This document shows, one piece after another, positions 7,215 to 15,974 of a stretch of 64,000 bases of DNA (position 1 is the first letter of the stretch; every line of letters begins with the position of its first letter). Below the pieces are notes generated by a model. The model was not told where the DNA came from and did not search any database. It saw nothing but the letters and a program-made list of their open reading frames with translations. A program made the translations under genes and the position numbers. The stretch spans positions 62,001 through 126,000 of the forward strand of contig NZ_JAVBXD010000002.1 of the NCBI RefSeq assembly GCF_030756675.1, given 5' to 3'. Source of the stretch: Bacillus multifaciens (lineage in GTDB: Bacteria > Bacillota > Bacilli > Bacillales > Bacillaceae_G).

Positions 7215-9635
7215 ATGTTCGTATCATATCGTTGGTTACAAGAGTATGTAGATATTAAAGATGTAACAGCACAAGAATTAGCTGATAAAATTACGAAAAG
7301 CGGTATTGAAGTAGAAGGCGTTGAAGTATTAAATAAAGGCGTAAAAGGTGTTGTAGTTGGTCACGTATTAGAGTGCGAAAAACACCCGGAAGCTGATAAG
7401 TTAAGCAAATGTTTAATCGACGTTGGCGAAGAAGAGTCAGTTCAAATCATTTGCGGTGCTCCTAACATTGCGAAAGGTTTGAAAGTGCCAGTTGCAAAAG
7501 TTGGTGCTGTTCTTCCTGGCAACTTCAAAATTAAAAAAGCAAAACTACGCGGTGAAGCTTCTCACGGTATGGTTTGTTCCTTACAAGAGCTTGGCATTGA
7601 TGCAAAATTAGTTGCAAAAGACTATGCAGAAGGTATTTTCATTTTCCCAAGTGATGTGGAAGTTGGTGCAGATGCACTTGAAATCTTAAACTTACACGAT
7701 GAAGTACTTGAACTTGGTTTAACGCCAAACCGTGCGGATTGCTTAAATATGTTAGGTGTTGCATACGAAGTAGCAGCAATTTACGGCCGTGAAGTGAAAC
7801 TTCCAGCAGCAGACTTACAAGAAGCAGCAGAAAAAACATCTGATTATATTTCTGTAAGTGTAGAAGCAACAGAACAAAACCCATTATATATTGCGAAAAT
7901 GGTGAAAAACGTAAAGGTTGGTCCATCACCAATTTGGATGCAAACGCGCCTAATGGCAGCTGGCATTCGTCCAATTAGCAACGTAGTTGATATTACAAAC
8001 TATATTTTAATTGAATACGGTCAACCGTTACATGCATTTGACTATGATAAATTAGGCTCAAAAGAAATCGTTGTTCGTCTTGCTGAAGAAGGCGAGAAAA
8101 TGACAACATTAGATGATCAAGAGCGTACATTGCAAGCGCATCACCTTGTGATTACAAACGGTACAAAACCATTAGCGGTTGCCGGTGTAATGGGCGGAGC
8201 GGATTCTGAAGTAGATAACGATACAGTAAACGTATTAATTGAGTCTGCATATTTCGCAGGTCAAACAGTACGCCGCACATCAAAAGACTTAGGTCTTCGC
8301 AGTGAATCAAGTGCACGTTTTGAAAAAGGTATCGACCCAACTCGTACATTTGAAGCGATTCAACACGCAGCAGCATTAATGGCAAAATATGCTGGCGGCG
8401 AAGCGTTAGAAGGCGTTGTAGAAATTGATAACTTACAAGTAGAAGAATGTACAGTATCTGTTACAGTTGAAAAAATTAACCGTGTATTAGGTACAGACAT
8501 TTCATTGAGTGAAGTGAGCGCAATTTTCACAAACTTAAAGTTCACATTCACAGAAGTGGAAGGCACATTCCATGTGAACGTACCAGCACGTCGCCCTGAT
8601 ATTACAATTCCAGAGGACTTAGTAGAAGAAGTAGGTCGATTATACGGATATGATCGTATTCCTTCAACATTACCAACTGGTACAATTACACGTGGTAAAT
8701 TAACAGAAGCACAAATAAAACGTCGTAAAGTACGCCGCTATTTAGAAGTTGCTGGTTTATATGAAGCGATTACGTATTCATTAACAAGCACGGGAAAAGC
8801 AAAACAATATATGGTGGAATCAAATGAAAAAACACCTGTGAACCTTGCACTTCCAATGAGTGAAGAACGCAGTCAGCTTCGTTTAAGCTTAGTGCCGCAA
8901 TTATTAGAAGCGGTAGCATATAATAACGCTCGTAAAGTAGATAACGTTGCATTATATGAGGTAGGTTCTGTATTTTTACCAACAGTAGAAGGTGAACTTC
9001 CGAAAGAAGAACAACATCTTGCGGGTATTATGACAGGGGTTGCTCTTCAGCATCAATGGCAAGGGGAGAAGAAGGTTGTTGACTTCTTCGTTATGAAAGG
9101 TGTACTAGAAGGGTTAGTTGACATACTTGGTGTATCTAAAAACATTACGTATGTACCAGCAAAACGTGAAGGTATGCACCCAGGACGTACAGCTGACATT
9201 TTACTTGACGGCGAAAGCATTGGCTTTATCGGTCAATTACACCCAGAAGCACAAAAACAATTAGATGTAAGAGAAACATATGTATTCGAACTGTCACTTG
9301 CAAAAGTATTTGGTGCAAATGCAGAAGAAACTTACTATAATACAATCCCACGCTTCCCATCTATGACACGCGATATGGCTGTTGTAGTAGCGAAAGAAGT
9401 AAAAGCTGGCGAAATGAAGCAAGTAATTGCGGAAGCAGGCGGAGCACTTCTAAAAGAAGTAACATTATTCGACTTATACGAAGGCGAAAAAATGGAAGAA
9501 GGCAAAAAATCACTTGCATTCTCTATGAACTACTTCGATCCAGAACGTACATTAACAGATGAAGAAGTAACAGAAGCACATAGCCGTGTATTAGCAGCGG
9601 TAGAAGAAAAATTTGGTGCGGAGTTACGTAAATAA
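7215..9635 (+). CDS. pheT: Phenylalanine-tRNA ligase beta subunit
   Basis: 806 aa, full length. Domain order: N-terminal OB-fold tRNA-binding domain (about 40-150, [19 protein letters not shown]), B3/B4 editing domain (about 210-385, with [15 protein letters not shown]-type residues just before it), B5 (about 405-475), core domain, and C-terminal ferredoxin-like anticodon-binding domain (about 710-804, [13 protein letters not shown]...[16 protein letters not shown]). The B3/B4 domain hydrolyses mis-charged Tyr-tRNA-Phe in characterised homologs. It is co-transcribed with pheS, and a terminator follows directly. Confidence 0.97.
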   Translation: MFVSYRWLQEYVDIKDVTAQELADKITKSGIEVEGVEVLNKGVKGVVVGHVLECEKHPEADKLSKCLIDVGEEESVQIICGAPNIAKGLKVPVAKVGAVLPGNFKIKKAKLRGEASHGMVCSLQELGIDAKLVAKDYAEGIFIFPSDVEVGADALEILNLHDEVLELGLTPNRADCLNMLGVAYEVAAIYGREVKLPAADLQEAAEKTSDYISVSVEATEQNPLYIAKMVKNVKVGPSPIWMQTRLMAAGIRPISNVVDITNYILIEYGQPLHAFDYDKLGSKEIVVRLAEEGEKMTTLDDQERTLQAHHLVITNGTKPLAVAGVMGGADSEVDNDTVNVLIESAYFAGQTVRRTSKDLGLRSESSARFEKGIDPTRTFEAIQHAAALMAKYAGGEALEGVVEIDNLQVEECTVSVTVEKINRVLGTDISLSEVSAIFTNLKFTFTEVEGTFHVNVPARRPDITIPEDLVEEVGRLYGYDRIPSTLPTGTITRGKLTEAQIKRRKVRRYLEVAGLYEAITYSLTSTGKAKQYMVESNEKTPVNLALPMSEERSQLRLSLVPQLLEAVAYNNARKVDNVALYEVGSVFLPTVEGELPKEEQHLAGIMTGVALQHQWQGEKKVVDFFVMKGVLEGLVDILGVSKNITYVPAKREGMHPGRTADILLDGESIGFIGQLHPEAQKQLDVRETYVFELSLAKVFGANAEETYYNTIPRFPSMTRDMAVVVAKEVKAGEMKQVIAEAGGALLKEVTLFDLYEGEKMEEGKKSLAFSMNYFDPERTLTDEEVTEAHSRVLAAVEEKFGAELRK

Positions 9636-9664
9636 TAAAAGAGCAGCCATGTGGCTGCTTTTTT
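9636..9664 (+). terminator. Terminator of pheST
   Basis: Stem GCAGCC/GGCTGC with loop atgt, preceded by AAAAGA and followed by T6. Confidence 0.88.
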
Positions 9665-9705
9665 GGTTGGAATCTTTATTATACACAAGGTGAAAGAGTG
9701 GTGAT

Positions 9706-9822
9706 TTGTCCAAAAAAAGAGATCCATTTACTGTAATGGTAGAAGAAAAAAATGATGCGGGGTTGGATAAAAAATTGAAAGGATTGTCACTCATGATAAG
9801 GGTGATAATCCTTTTTTTATAA
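9706..9822 (+). CDS. Doubtful 38-aa ORF with TTG start
   Basis: TTG at 9706 opens a frame reading SKKRDPFTVMVEEKNDAGLDKK and ending at 9822. The N-terminal two thirds look protein-like, and AAGGTG lies about 12 bases upstream. However, its 3' end is embedded in the hairpin at 9777-9818. It could be a small gene, the remnant of a larger one, or chance. I do not recognise it. Confidence 0.2.
   Translation: MSKKRDPFTVMVEEKNDAGLDKKLKGLSLMIRVIILFL
9777..9818 (+). terminator. Terminator-like hairpin before the ECF operon
   Basis: AAAGGATT.TCAC pairs with GGTGA.AATCCTTT and is followed by T7. It isolates the sigma factor operon from upstream transcription and overlaps the end of the doubtful ORF at 9706-9822. 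Confidence 0.6.
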
Positions 9823-9837
9823 AAAGAAAAAATGAAT

Positions 9838-9869
9838 GCAACCAAATGTTAACTTCTCCTATCTAATAG
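9838..9869 (+). promoter_or_regulatory. Putative ECF-type promoter, GCAACCA-N17-TCTAATAG
   Basis: GCAACCA (9838-9844) and TCTAATAG (9862-9869) are separated by exactly 17 bases, 53 bases before the sigma-factor ATG. The identical pair with identical spacing precedes the paralogous operon at 40082-40113. An AAC core in the -35 element is typical of ECF sigma promoters. Autoregulation is inferred. Confidence 0.65.
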
Positions 9870-9922
9870 AATGTAAAGAACAAAAAGCGTATATTGAAAT
9901 GAGTTAGCAAGGGGGTACTTAA

Positions 9923-10453
9923 ATGGGGAAGCTAGAAGCCTTAGTGAAAAAGGCAAAAAAGGGAGATGGAGAAGCATTTGTTTCTCTTGTACAGCGCTAT
10001 GAAGATGTGCTGTACAAAGTCGCAAGTAGATTGTTACAAAAAGATGAGGATGTCGCTGATGCCATGCAAGAAGCAATCACAGTGGCTTATGAGAAAATAC
10101 ATACACTCAAAAATGACGAGTACTTTAACACATGGATTTGTAAAATATTAATTAATATATGCAACGGTATATTAAACAAAAGACAAAAAATTAAGTTAGT
10201 AGATGATCACGTTGAGAAAAAACAAAACAAAAATGAATTTTTGAAAATAGAACTAGAAGATGTGTTAAATAGTTTAAATAAGGATTATAAAATAGCGATC
10301 GTTTTATATTATATCGTTGGGCTTAGTATTAAAGAAATAAGTACGTTTTTAAAAGAACCAGAAGGAACGATTAAATCAAGACTTTCCAGAGCCAAGTCGA
10401 TATTGCGTAATCATTATTACAGTGGTGAAGGAGTGAGTGTAAATGAAAAATAA
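9923..10453 (+). CDS. ECF-type RNA polymerase sigma factor
   Basis: 176 aa. Region 2 (about residues 15-85: DGEAFVSLVQRYEDVLYKVA, DVADAMQEAITVAYEKI, YFNTWICKILINICN) binds the -10 element and core polymerase. Region 4 (about 115-165: YKIAIVLYYIVGLSIKEIS, EPEGTIKSRLSRAKSIL) is the helix-turn-helix that reads the -35 element. It lacks the extra regions of housekeeping sigma. GGGGG precedes the ATG. Its end overlaps the anti-sigma-like gene by 11 bases, exactly as in the paralogous pair at 40161-41853. The regulon and signal are unknown. Confidence 0.9.
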   Translation: MGKLEALVKKAKKGDGEAFVSLVQRYEDVLYKVASRLLQKDEDVADAMQEAITVAYEKIHTLKNDEYFNTWICKILINICNGILNKRQKIKLVDDHVEKKQNKNEFLKIELEDVLNSLNKDYKIAIVLYYIVGLSIKEISTFLKEPEGTIKSRLSRAKSILRNHYYSGEGVSVNEK

Positions 10454-11480
10454 CTTTGAAAAAGAATTGCAGCATGTGTTACATGAGGAAAAAGAAATAC
10501 CTAGTATTGTTAGAAAGTCTTTAGATCATTCCTATGATGTGATACGCATGAAAGCAAAGAAAAAGAAAAGAAATGTGATGTGGAGAAAATTTGCGGTGGC
10601 CGCTTGTTGTTTTATGATAGCTGGTAGTATTTTTACAAATGAGCATGTGCGAGCTAATATAAACAAATTATTTCATTTTAATGATAAAGGAATTGAGAGA
10701 GCGATTGATGAAGGATTTTCACAAAAAAGCAATAGTACAGCTGCTGATAAAGAAATCAGAGTAGCACTGGATCGCTATTTTGCTGACGAGAATAAATTAG
10801 GATTTAGTTTTCAATTGGTATTTGAAGATACAAGTATATTCAAGAAACAAGTGAAGGAGGTGTCTTTTGATTATCGGTTAAAAAATGGTGATGGCGAATA
10901 TATTATGGAGTATATTCCAGATACAAAGCCTTTGAAAGGTAAAAAGATGTATTTATCTAGGGCAGAAGATAAAAATCCATCCATAGATGGAAAGAGTGGG
11001 AAAGTCCAATATGATGTAGTATTTGGATCAAACCAAGGATCGATTCCTAATTTGAAAGATGCTGTGTTAGAAATTGAGAGCGTCAACGTTTTTTATGAAA
11101 ATGAAGAAATGAAAAAAATTGATGGGATATGGAATTTGCCAATTGAGAACAACAAGAAAGAAGAAAAGAAGGTAAAGTTTGAGTATGAAGCGGTAAAAAC
11201 TTCGCCTCATTTAGAACTTGTTTCAGCAAAAGCAAATCCAACATCATTAAATATCGCATTTTCTATAGACAAAATCATAGAAGATGAAAATGAGTTTATT
11301 GATATGAAAGTGATTGATAATAAAGGAAATGAGTATCCGTCTTCAGGCGGATATAGAACAGATGTTAAAGAAGGAAAAATGATTATTCATGCGAATTTCC
11401 CAGTCTCTTCTTACGATGAAATGGAAAGTGTAACTCTAAAAACTAGAAAATTCGGAGAGATAAAGCTAAAAAAGAAATAA
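10443..11480 (+). CDS. DUF4179-type membrane anti-sigma factor
   Basis: 345 aa. A cytoplasmic N-terminal part (1-50, ending in a basic patch MKAKKKKRNVMWRK) is followed by one membrane segment (FAVAACCFMIAGSIFT, about 51-68) and a large external domain. This layout is that of a single-pass anti-sigma factor that binds the sigma in the cytoplasm and senses outside. The 11-base overlap with the sigma gene implies translational coupling. It is paralogous to the protein at 40696-41853. The DUF4179 assignment rests on family recall and on the shared VRANINKLF/GIERAIDEGF segment after the membrane helix. The anti-sigma activity is inferred. Confidence 0.8.
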   Translation: MKNNFEKELQHVLHEEKEIPSIVRKSLDHSYDVIRMKAKKKKRNVMWRKFAVAACCFMIAGSIFTNEHVRANINKLFHFNDKGIERAIDEGFSQKSNSTAADKEIRVALDRYFADENKLGFSFQLVFEDTSIFKKQVKEVSFDYRLKNGDGEYIMEYIPDTKPLKGKKMYLSRAEDKNPSIDGKSGKVQYDVVFGSNQGSIPNLKDAVLEIESVNVFYENEEMKKIDGIWNLPIENNKKEEKKVKFEYEAVKTSPHLELVSAKANPTSLNIAFSIDKIIEDENEFIDMKVIDNKGNEYPSSGGYRTDVKEGKMIIHANFPVSSYDEMESVTLKTRKFGEIKLKKK

Positions 11481-11483
11481 AGT

Positions 11484-11521
11484 AAAACCTTTCATTCTAT
11501 CGTGGATGAAAGGTTTTCTTT
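11484..11521 (+). terminator. Terminator of the first ECF/anti-sigma operon
   Basis: AAAACCTTTCAT pairs with ATGAAAGGTTTT (loop about ten bases), followed by CTTTTAT. The TTTAT immediately downstream is the left boundary of a bcr1-like repeat. Confidence 0.82.
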
Positions 11522-11523
11522 TA

Positions 11524-11619
11524 TTTATCCCGCATTAACTGCCAGTAAAAGCCCGATTACTTCAACTAACCATCAGTGGGAGATGAAAAAACTCTCCACT
11601 GATGGAAGTTTCACTTTAT
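11524..11619 (+). repeat. bcr1-like repeat, short form
   Basis: Bounded by TTTAT at 11524-11528 and 11615-11619. It starts CCCGCATTAACTGCCAGTAA and ends in a 10-bp hairpin CCATCAGTGG (11570-11579)/CCACTGATGG (11596-11605) followed by AAGTTTCAC. The element matches what I recall of bcr1, the B. cereus-group repeat bounded by TTTAT, in a shortened form. An ATG inside it (11602) artificially extends the next ORF. Confidence 0.8.
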
Positions 11620-11655
11620 AATAGTTATAAGAGAAAGGATGTGTGTAGATTTCAA

Positions 11656-13047
11656 ATGACGAATATACTTGAACAAATAAAACTATTTTTAAAAATTAAT
11701 GAGAATATACAATTATTTTCGGTCACCTCAGAAGAAGGTGAGAATGAGTTTAATGTGTTTGAGCAGCGAACAGGAGAATTAGTAGCATGTTATGAAACTG
11801 ATGGAAAAGGTGGATTAAAGCATTTTCAAACGTGCCGAGATTTAGAAAAGGTAAGATGTGTATCATTATCCCATGATGAAGTTTATGAGATTGCACAATC
11901 TTTTTTACAAGTATTTGCCCCTAATATCGTTAAATCTATTTATTTTGTAAATTCAATTGAAATGAATAGCGTGTTCCAACTTTCCTATGAACTACGAGAT
12001 GAACGCTACGGCTTGTCTTTTCCAGATTCTAGTGTCGTGCTTGAGATTGCAAAGGATGGGCGTTTTCAATATTTCCTTTTTGAAGGAGAAGCGTGTGAAG
12101 TGCGGTATCCGAAAGAGCTTATTCCAAAAGAAGAAGCAAAAGAAAAATACATTGAAGCGCTTCGATTTGAATTGCTGTTTGCGAAGGCTAGTACGGAAGT
12201 GTTTGCAAATGGGGATGATGCATATCACCTCGTTTATGCACCAAAAGATCACGTTATGGATATAGGGGCAAACGGAGAACTACATACATATGAGAATAAT
12301 AATGGGTTCATTCAGCAGTTTTATAACTTAGAGAACCGTACTGTACAAAATGGAGAGATTTTAAAATTAATTGGCTTAGATGATACATATGTAAAAGTTT
12401 ATATGAACCATAAAGGGGATAAAGTAACGGAACTTTGGACGAAGCAAGATTACGCTAATGATATTGAAGTGGAAGAAGGAACGCCGTTTCATACCATTCA
12501 AGTATGTTTTCATCAAGAAACATTTCAGTGTATAAGTGTAATCAATAATGAACAGAAAGATGGGAAGAAAGAAGTCATAACAGAAGAGGAAGCAAGAGAG
12601 TGTGCACTTCAATTTTTATTTGCATGTTATCTTAAAGCTGGCGAACAATTCCTAATAGAGAGAAGTCATTCATCGCATCATTGTGTATGGGAAGATGAAA
12701 ATTGTGAATCGCAGTACGGGTTTTGGTTCCATCCTCTGTACCGTGGTAAAAGAGTAGATACATGCAGTATGGTTATTCAAGTTGGTCAGCAATCTGGGAA
12801 GATTTTAGAGTTTCAAGTATTTGATGGCTTTGAGAAGGAACTAGATGAACTAAACGATGAGCCAATAATCTCTGAGGAAGAGGCAAAAGCTATTTATGTT
12901 CGTAATTTGGAGATGGAACTTGTGTGGGCGCAGGAGCAGAATCCATTACACTATGAGCTTTGCTACGTACCGTCGTTTTCAAAAACAGATGGACATGTTC
13001 GGATGATTGAGGCGCATATGGGGACGGCATTTTCTTTGAAAGGGTAA
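11656..13047 (+). CDS. YcdB/YcdC-repeat (DUF4901-like) protein
   Basis: 463 aa with four recurring segments of the form [I/V]-S-x-E-E-A-x-x-x-A: LSHDEVYEIAQSFL, IPKEEAKEKYIEAL, ITEEEARECALQFL and ISEEEAKAIYVRNL. These resemble YcdB/YcdC and PepSY-like repeat proteins. No signal peptide or catalytic motif is visible. The function is unknown. I start at ATG 11656 (MTNILEQIKLFL) because the longer frame from 11602 begins inside a mobile repeat. A GAAAGGA lies 16 bases upstream, rather far. It is monocistronic between the ECF operon and the asnS T-box. Confidence 0.7.
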   Translation: MTNILEQIKLFLKINENIQLFSVTSEEGENEFNVFEQRTGELVACYETDGKGGLKHFQTCRDLEKVRCVSLSHDEVYEIAQSFLQVFAPNIVKSIYFVNSIEMNSVFQLSYELRDERYGLSFPDSSVVLEIAKDGRFQYFLFEGEACEVRYPKELIPKEEAKEKYIEALRFELLFAKASTEVFANGDDAYHLVYAPKDHVMDIGANGELHTYENNNGFIQQFYNLENRTVQNGEILKLIGLDDTYVKVYMNHKGDKVTELWTKQDYANDIEVEEGTPFHTIQVCFHQETFQCISVINNEQKDGKKEVITEEEARECALQFLFACYLKAGEQFLIERSHSSHHCVWEDENCESQYGFWFHPLYRGKRVDTCSMVIQVGQQSGKILEFQVFDGFEKELDELNDEPIISEEEAKAIYVRNLEMELVWAQEQNPLHYELCYVPSFSKTDGHVRMIEAHMGTAFSLKG

Positions 13048-13111
13048 GCATTTGAAAGACAACTTGCATCTTTCAAAGGAATGTAGTACATTAATTTTAG
13101 TTTAACAAAAG

Positions 13112-13382
13112 AAAGACGATGATAAGGAAAAGTAGTATATACTATAATCCAAAGCGAGTCAGGGACGGTGCGAGCCTGATGAGGCGGTATATGTGAAGAA
13201 CACCTTGGAGTTGCTAACCGAAATTGAATTGTATATTCAAGAGTAGACTTAGACGGGAATCCGGCCTGTTACAAACCGGGAAGTATGTGTAATACATACG
13301 AGTTAGAGTTGGTCTTTATGACAAATTGGGTGGTACCGCGAAGTTTAACCTTTCGTCCCTTTATGGATGTAAGGTTTTTTTG
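13112..13382 (+). promoter_or_regulatory. T-box riboswitch, asparagine (AAC) specifier
   Basis: The leader of asnS. The specifier region GTGAAGAACACC gives AAC (Asn). The T-box sequence TGGGTGGTACCGCG is at 13327-13340. The terminator hairpin AACCTT..GTCC/GGAT..AAGGTT plus T run is at 13347-13382. It is expected to sense uncharged tRNA-Asn. The specifier agrees with the downstream enzyme. Confidence 0.92.
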
Positions 13383-13413
13383 TATTTAAATATAAGTGAA
13401 GGAGAATTTCAAT

Positions 13414-14805
13414 ATGGAAAACACATTAGTAAAAAGTCTGTATAGAGACACTGATAAATATGTAGATCAAAAAATACAAGTATCAGGTTGGATCCGTAAC
13501 TTACGCGATTCAAAAGTATTTGGTTTTATCGAATTAAACGATGGTAGCTTCTTCAAAAGCGTTCAAATCGTTTTCGATACAGAACTAGATAACTTTACTG
13601 AAATTGCGAAGCTTCCATTAAGCTCTTCTATTAAAGTAGAGGGAACATTAATTGCAACGCCAACTGCAAAACAACCGTTTGAAATTAAAGCGGACAAAAT
13701 CGAAATCGAGGGATTATCAGATTCTGATTATCCGTTACAAAAGAAACGTCACACGTTTGAATATTTACGTACAATCGCTCATTTACGTCCAAGAACAAAT
13801 GCATTCTCGGCAACGTTCCGCGTACGTTCTATCGCAGCTTTTGCGCTTCATCAATTCTTCCAAGAGCGCGGTTTTGTTCACGTTCATACACCAATTATTA
13901 CAGGAAGTGATACGGAAGGTGCAGGCGAAATGTTCCGCGTAACAACGCATGACATGAACAACGTGCCAAAAGGTGAAGATGGAAAAGTAGACGATTCAAA
14001 AGACTTCTTCGGCAGAGAAACAAACTTAACAGTAAGTGGACAATTGAATGCAGAAGCGTATGCATTAGCATTCCGTGATGTATACACATTTGGTCCAACG
14101 TTCCGTGCTGAAAACTCAAACACAACTCGCCATGCTGCTGAGTTTTGGATGCTTGAGCCTGAGATTGCATTTGCTGAATTAGAAGATGTAATGAACCTGA
14201 CAGAAGATATGCTGAAATATGCAATGAAATACGTATTAGAGCATGCACCAGAAGAAATGGAATTCTTCAACAGCTTTGTTGATAAAACAGTTCTAGAGCG
14301 CATGAATAACGTAATTAACTCTGACTTTGGACGCATCACATACACAGAAGCAATTGAAGTACTTCAAAAATCAGGTGCAGACTTTAAATACCCAGTAGAA
14401 TGGGGCATTGATTTACAAACAGAACACGAAAGATACTTATCAGAAGAAGTATTCAAACGTCCTGTATTCGTAACAGACTATCCAAAAGATATTAAAGCAT
14501 TCTACATGCGTATGAACGATGATGGTAAAACAGTAGCGGCTACTGATCTTCTAGTTCCTGGCATCGGCGAATTAATCGGCGGAAGTCAACGTGAAGAAAG
14601 AATGGATGTTTTAGTAGATAGAATTAAAGAACTAGGTATGAATGAAGAAGACTACTGGTGGTACTTAGAGCTTAGAAAATACGGCGGTACAAAACATGCT
14701 GGATTTGGTCTAGGTTTCGAACGTTTCTTAATGTACATCACTGGTATGGCAAATATTCGTGACGTCATTCCATTCCCAAGAACACCAGGTTCTGCGGAGT
14801 TTTAA
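13414..14805 (+). CDS. asnS: Asparagine-tRNA ligase
   Basis: 463 aa, class IIb. An N-terminal OB-fold anticodon-binding domain ([20 protein letters not shown], residues about 20-105) precedes the catalytic core with motif 2 [21 protein letters not shown] and motif 3 [21 protein letters not shown]. The ending [11 protein letters not shown] is typical of AsnRS. It attaches asparagine to tRNA-Asn in the cytoplasm. I chose ATG at 13414 with AAGGAG nine bases upstream. A GTG/TTG extension to 13396 would cover that site. It is controlled by the Asn T-box and followed by its own terminator. Confidence 0.96.
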   Translation: MENTLVKSLYRDTDKYVDQKIQVSGWIRNLRDSKVFGFIELNDGSFFKSVQIVFDTELDNFTEIAKLPLSSSIKVEGTLIATPTAKQPFEIKADKIEIEGLSDSDYPLQKKRHTFEYLRTIAHLRPRTNAFSATFRVRSIAAFALHQFFQERGFVHVHTPIITGSDTEGAGEMFRVTTHDMNNVPKGEDGKVDDSKDFFGRETNLTVSGQLNAEAYALAFRDVYTFGPTFRAENSNTTRHAAEFWMLEPEIAFAELEDVMNLTEDMLKYAMKYVLEHAPEEMEFFNSFVDKTVLERMNNVINSDFGRITYTEAIEVLQKSGADFKYPVEWGIDLQTEHERYLSEEVFKRPVFVTDYPKDIKAFYMRMNDDGKTVAATDLLVPGIGELIGGSQREERMDVLVDRIKELGMNEEDYWWYLELRKYGGTKHAGFGLGFERFLMYITGMANIRDVIPFPRTPGSAEF

Positions 14806-14823
14806 GATTAGAATAAACAATGA

Positions 14824-14855
14824 AAATGCGAGAGGGATAACCTCTCGCATTTTTA
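14824..14855 (+). terminator. Terminator of asnS
   Basis: AAAATGCGAGAGG pairs with CCTCTCGCATTTT around a five-base loop (gataa). Confidence 0.88.
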
Positions 14856-14980
14856 TATTAATTCTATCTGTAAATCCAATCTAGTAAGAGTATTTCAAAA
14901 TTTGTTGTTCATAGTCGTCCCTCTATTTCATATATAGTAAAATGAACTATTTATTGAAATAGAGGGAGGGTTTTGGAACT

Positions 14981-15232
14981 ATGGGGGGAATAACAACGAA
15001 TCCAGAGTGGACGGTGCTCGGCAAGTATGTAGTAATTACTGGTGCAACTAGTGGTATCGGGTTAGCTGCGGCTAAGGCGCTTGCAGCGCGAGGGGCGAAG
15101 CTGGGAATTGTTGCACGTAACCAGAATAAAGCAAATGACATTGTGACTCAAATTAAGGATTCAACGAATGGAAGTTTCACTTTATTAAAAAGCGGCAGGA
15201 AGAGATGCGATGTAAAGAGAAAAATTACGTAG
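14981..15232 (+). pseudogene. Truncated short-chain dehydrogenase, fused to a repeat end
   Basis: The first ~60 residues are a clean short-chain dehydrogenase N-terminus, with the NAD(P)-binding motif TGATSGIGLAAAKALAARG and VARNQNKA. After QIKDSTN the sequence runs into GAATGGAAGTTTCACTTTAT (15167-15185), the right end of the bcr1-like repeat, and then unrelated residues to a stop at 15232. The catalytic YxxxK half (about 230 residues) is missing. A putative ribosome-binding site (GAGGGAGGG) and promoter region are still present upstream. No activity is expected. Confidence 0.8.
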
Positions 15233-15252
15233 AAGTGAAAGGAGCTGAATTT

Positions 15253-15726
15253 ATGAAAAAAAGAATGGTATGTTTCTTAGCAATCATGCTAATGAGTTTA
15301 AGTGCATGTGGAAATGAAAAGCAAGAAAAAGTAGTTCCAACATCACAAGAGGCAGAGGTTGTTACATTCCAAGGAAAAGAGATAAAGGAAATTCAGCTGA
15401 CATCTACGAAATCAAAAGGGACGAAAGTATTGAAAAAAGCAGAGGACATGAAACAACTTGTATCTGCGATGGAGCAGGTTGGATTGGCGGAAAACGGCGA
15501 TGAACCGAAAACATTATCATTAGATGAAGAAGCTAAATCGGCTATTTATTACAATATGTCTATTGATTATAGTGATGGATCAACTGGAAAATACTTTGTT
15601 TGGGTAGAAGATGACGGGGATATTGTAATTGGGCATAAAGATACGCCAGAGAAAGAACGTCTTGAGTTTTATGATTTAAAAGAAGTGTCAAAAAAAGTTG
15701 CAGAGACGTTTAAAACAGAGCAGTAA
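15253..15726 (+). CDS. Hypothetical lipoprotein, 157 aa
   Basis: A lipoprotein signal peptide (MKKRMVCFLAIMLMSLSAC) with lipobox LSAC predicts lipid attachment at Cys20 and display on the outer face of the membrane. The mature part is acidic, with a recurring DYSDGSTGKYFVWVEDDGD segment. I do not recognise a family. I chose ATG at 15253 because AAAGGAG is eight bases upstream. The frame is open back to 15205 but overlaps the dehydrogenase remnant. Followed by a strong terminator. Confidence 0.75.
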   Translation: MKKRMVCFLAIMLMSLSACGNEKQEKVVPTSQEAEVVTFQGKEIKEIQLTSTKSKGTKVLKKAEDMKQLVSAMEQVGLAENGDEPKTLSLDEEAKSAIYYNMSIDYSDGSTGKYFVWVEDDGDIVIGHKDTPEKERLEFYDLKEVSKKVAETFKTEQ

Positions 15727-15729
15727 AAC

Positions 15730-15777
15730 AAATGAGCTGACTAAAGTCTATTTTTTAGTCAGCTCATTTCACTTTTT
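15730..15777. terminator. Terminator after the lipoprotein gene
   Basis: A perfect 16-bp stem, AAATGAGCTGACTAAA/TTTAGTCAGCTCATTT, followed by CACTTTTTAG. Confidence 0.85.
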
Positions 15778-15848
15778 AGTATAATCTAGTTCAGTAGCTC
15801 GACCACTCTCATGTCGAATGTTGTCGAATGGTCTTTAAATTGTGTCGA

Positions 15849-15924
15849 AGCGCCGATATATTGTAAAAGTCGTCGATAAATGATGGGTTAGCGCCGAAAT
15901 ATCGAAAAAAGCGCCGGAATATTG
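15849..15924. repeat. Degenerate ~20-bp tandem repeats, AGCGCCG-type
   Basis: AGCGCCGATATATTG (15849-15863), AGTCGTCGATAAATG (15868-15882), AGCGCCGAAATATCG (15890-15904) and AGCGCCGGAATATTG (15910-15924) recur about every 20 bases. Shorter TGTCGAATG units lie just upstream (from about 15814). No ORF spans them. The array sits between two convergent genes. Confidence 0.65.
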
Positions 15925-15974
15925 AATGAACCGATTGTTTAGCCTATACGCATCCTGTCCATACTGAAAAATAA

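Noticed and set aside
13050-13079. Hairpin TTTGAAAGA/TCTTTCAAA after the YcdB/YcdC-like gene
   Set aside because: No T tract, so I do not call it a terminator, although it may affect mRNA ends.
13884-14345. 153-aa minus-strand frame
   Set aside because: Antisense to asnS. Serine-rich shadow composition.
15849-15924. CRISPR-like regular repeat
   Set aside because: Repeat units are degenerate, the period is only about 20 bp, and there is no room for unique spacers.
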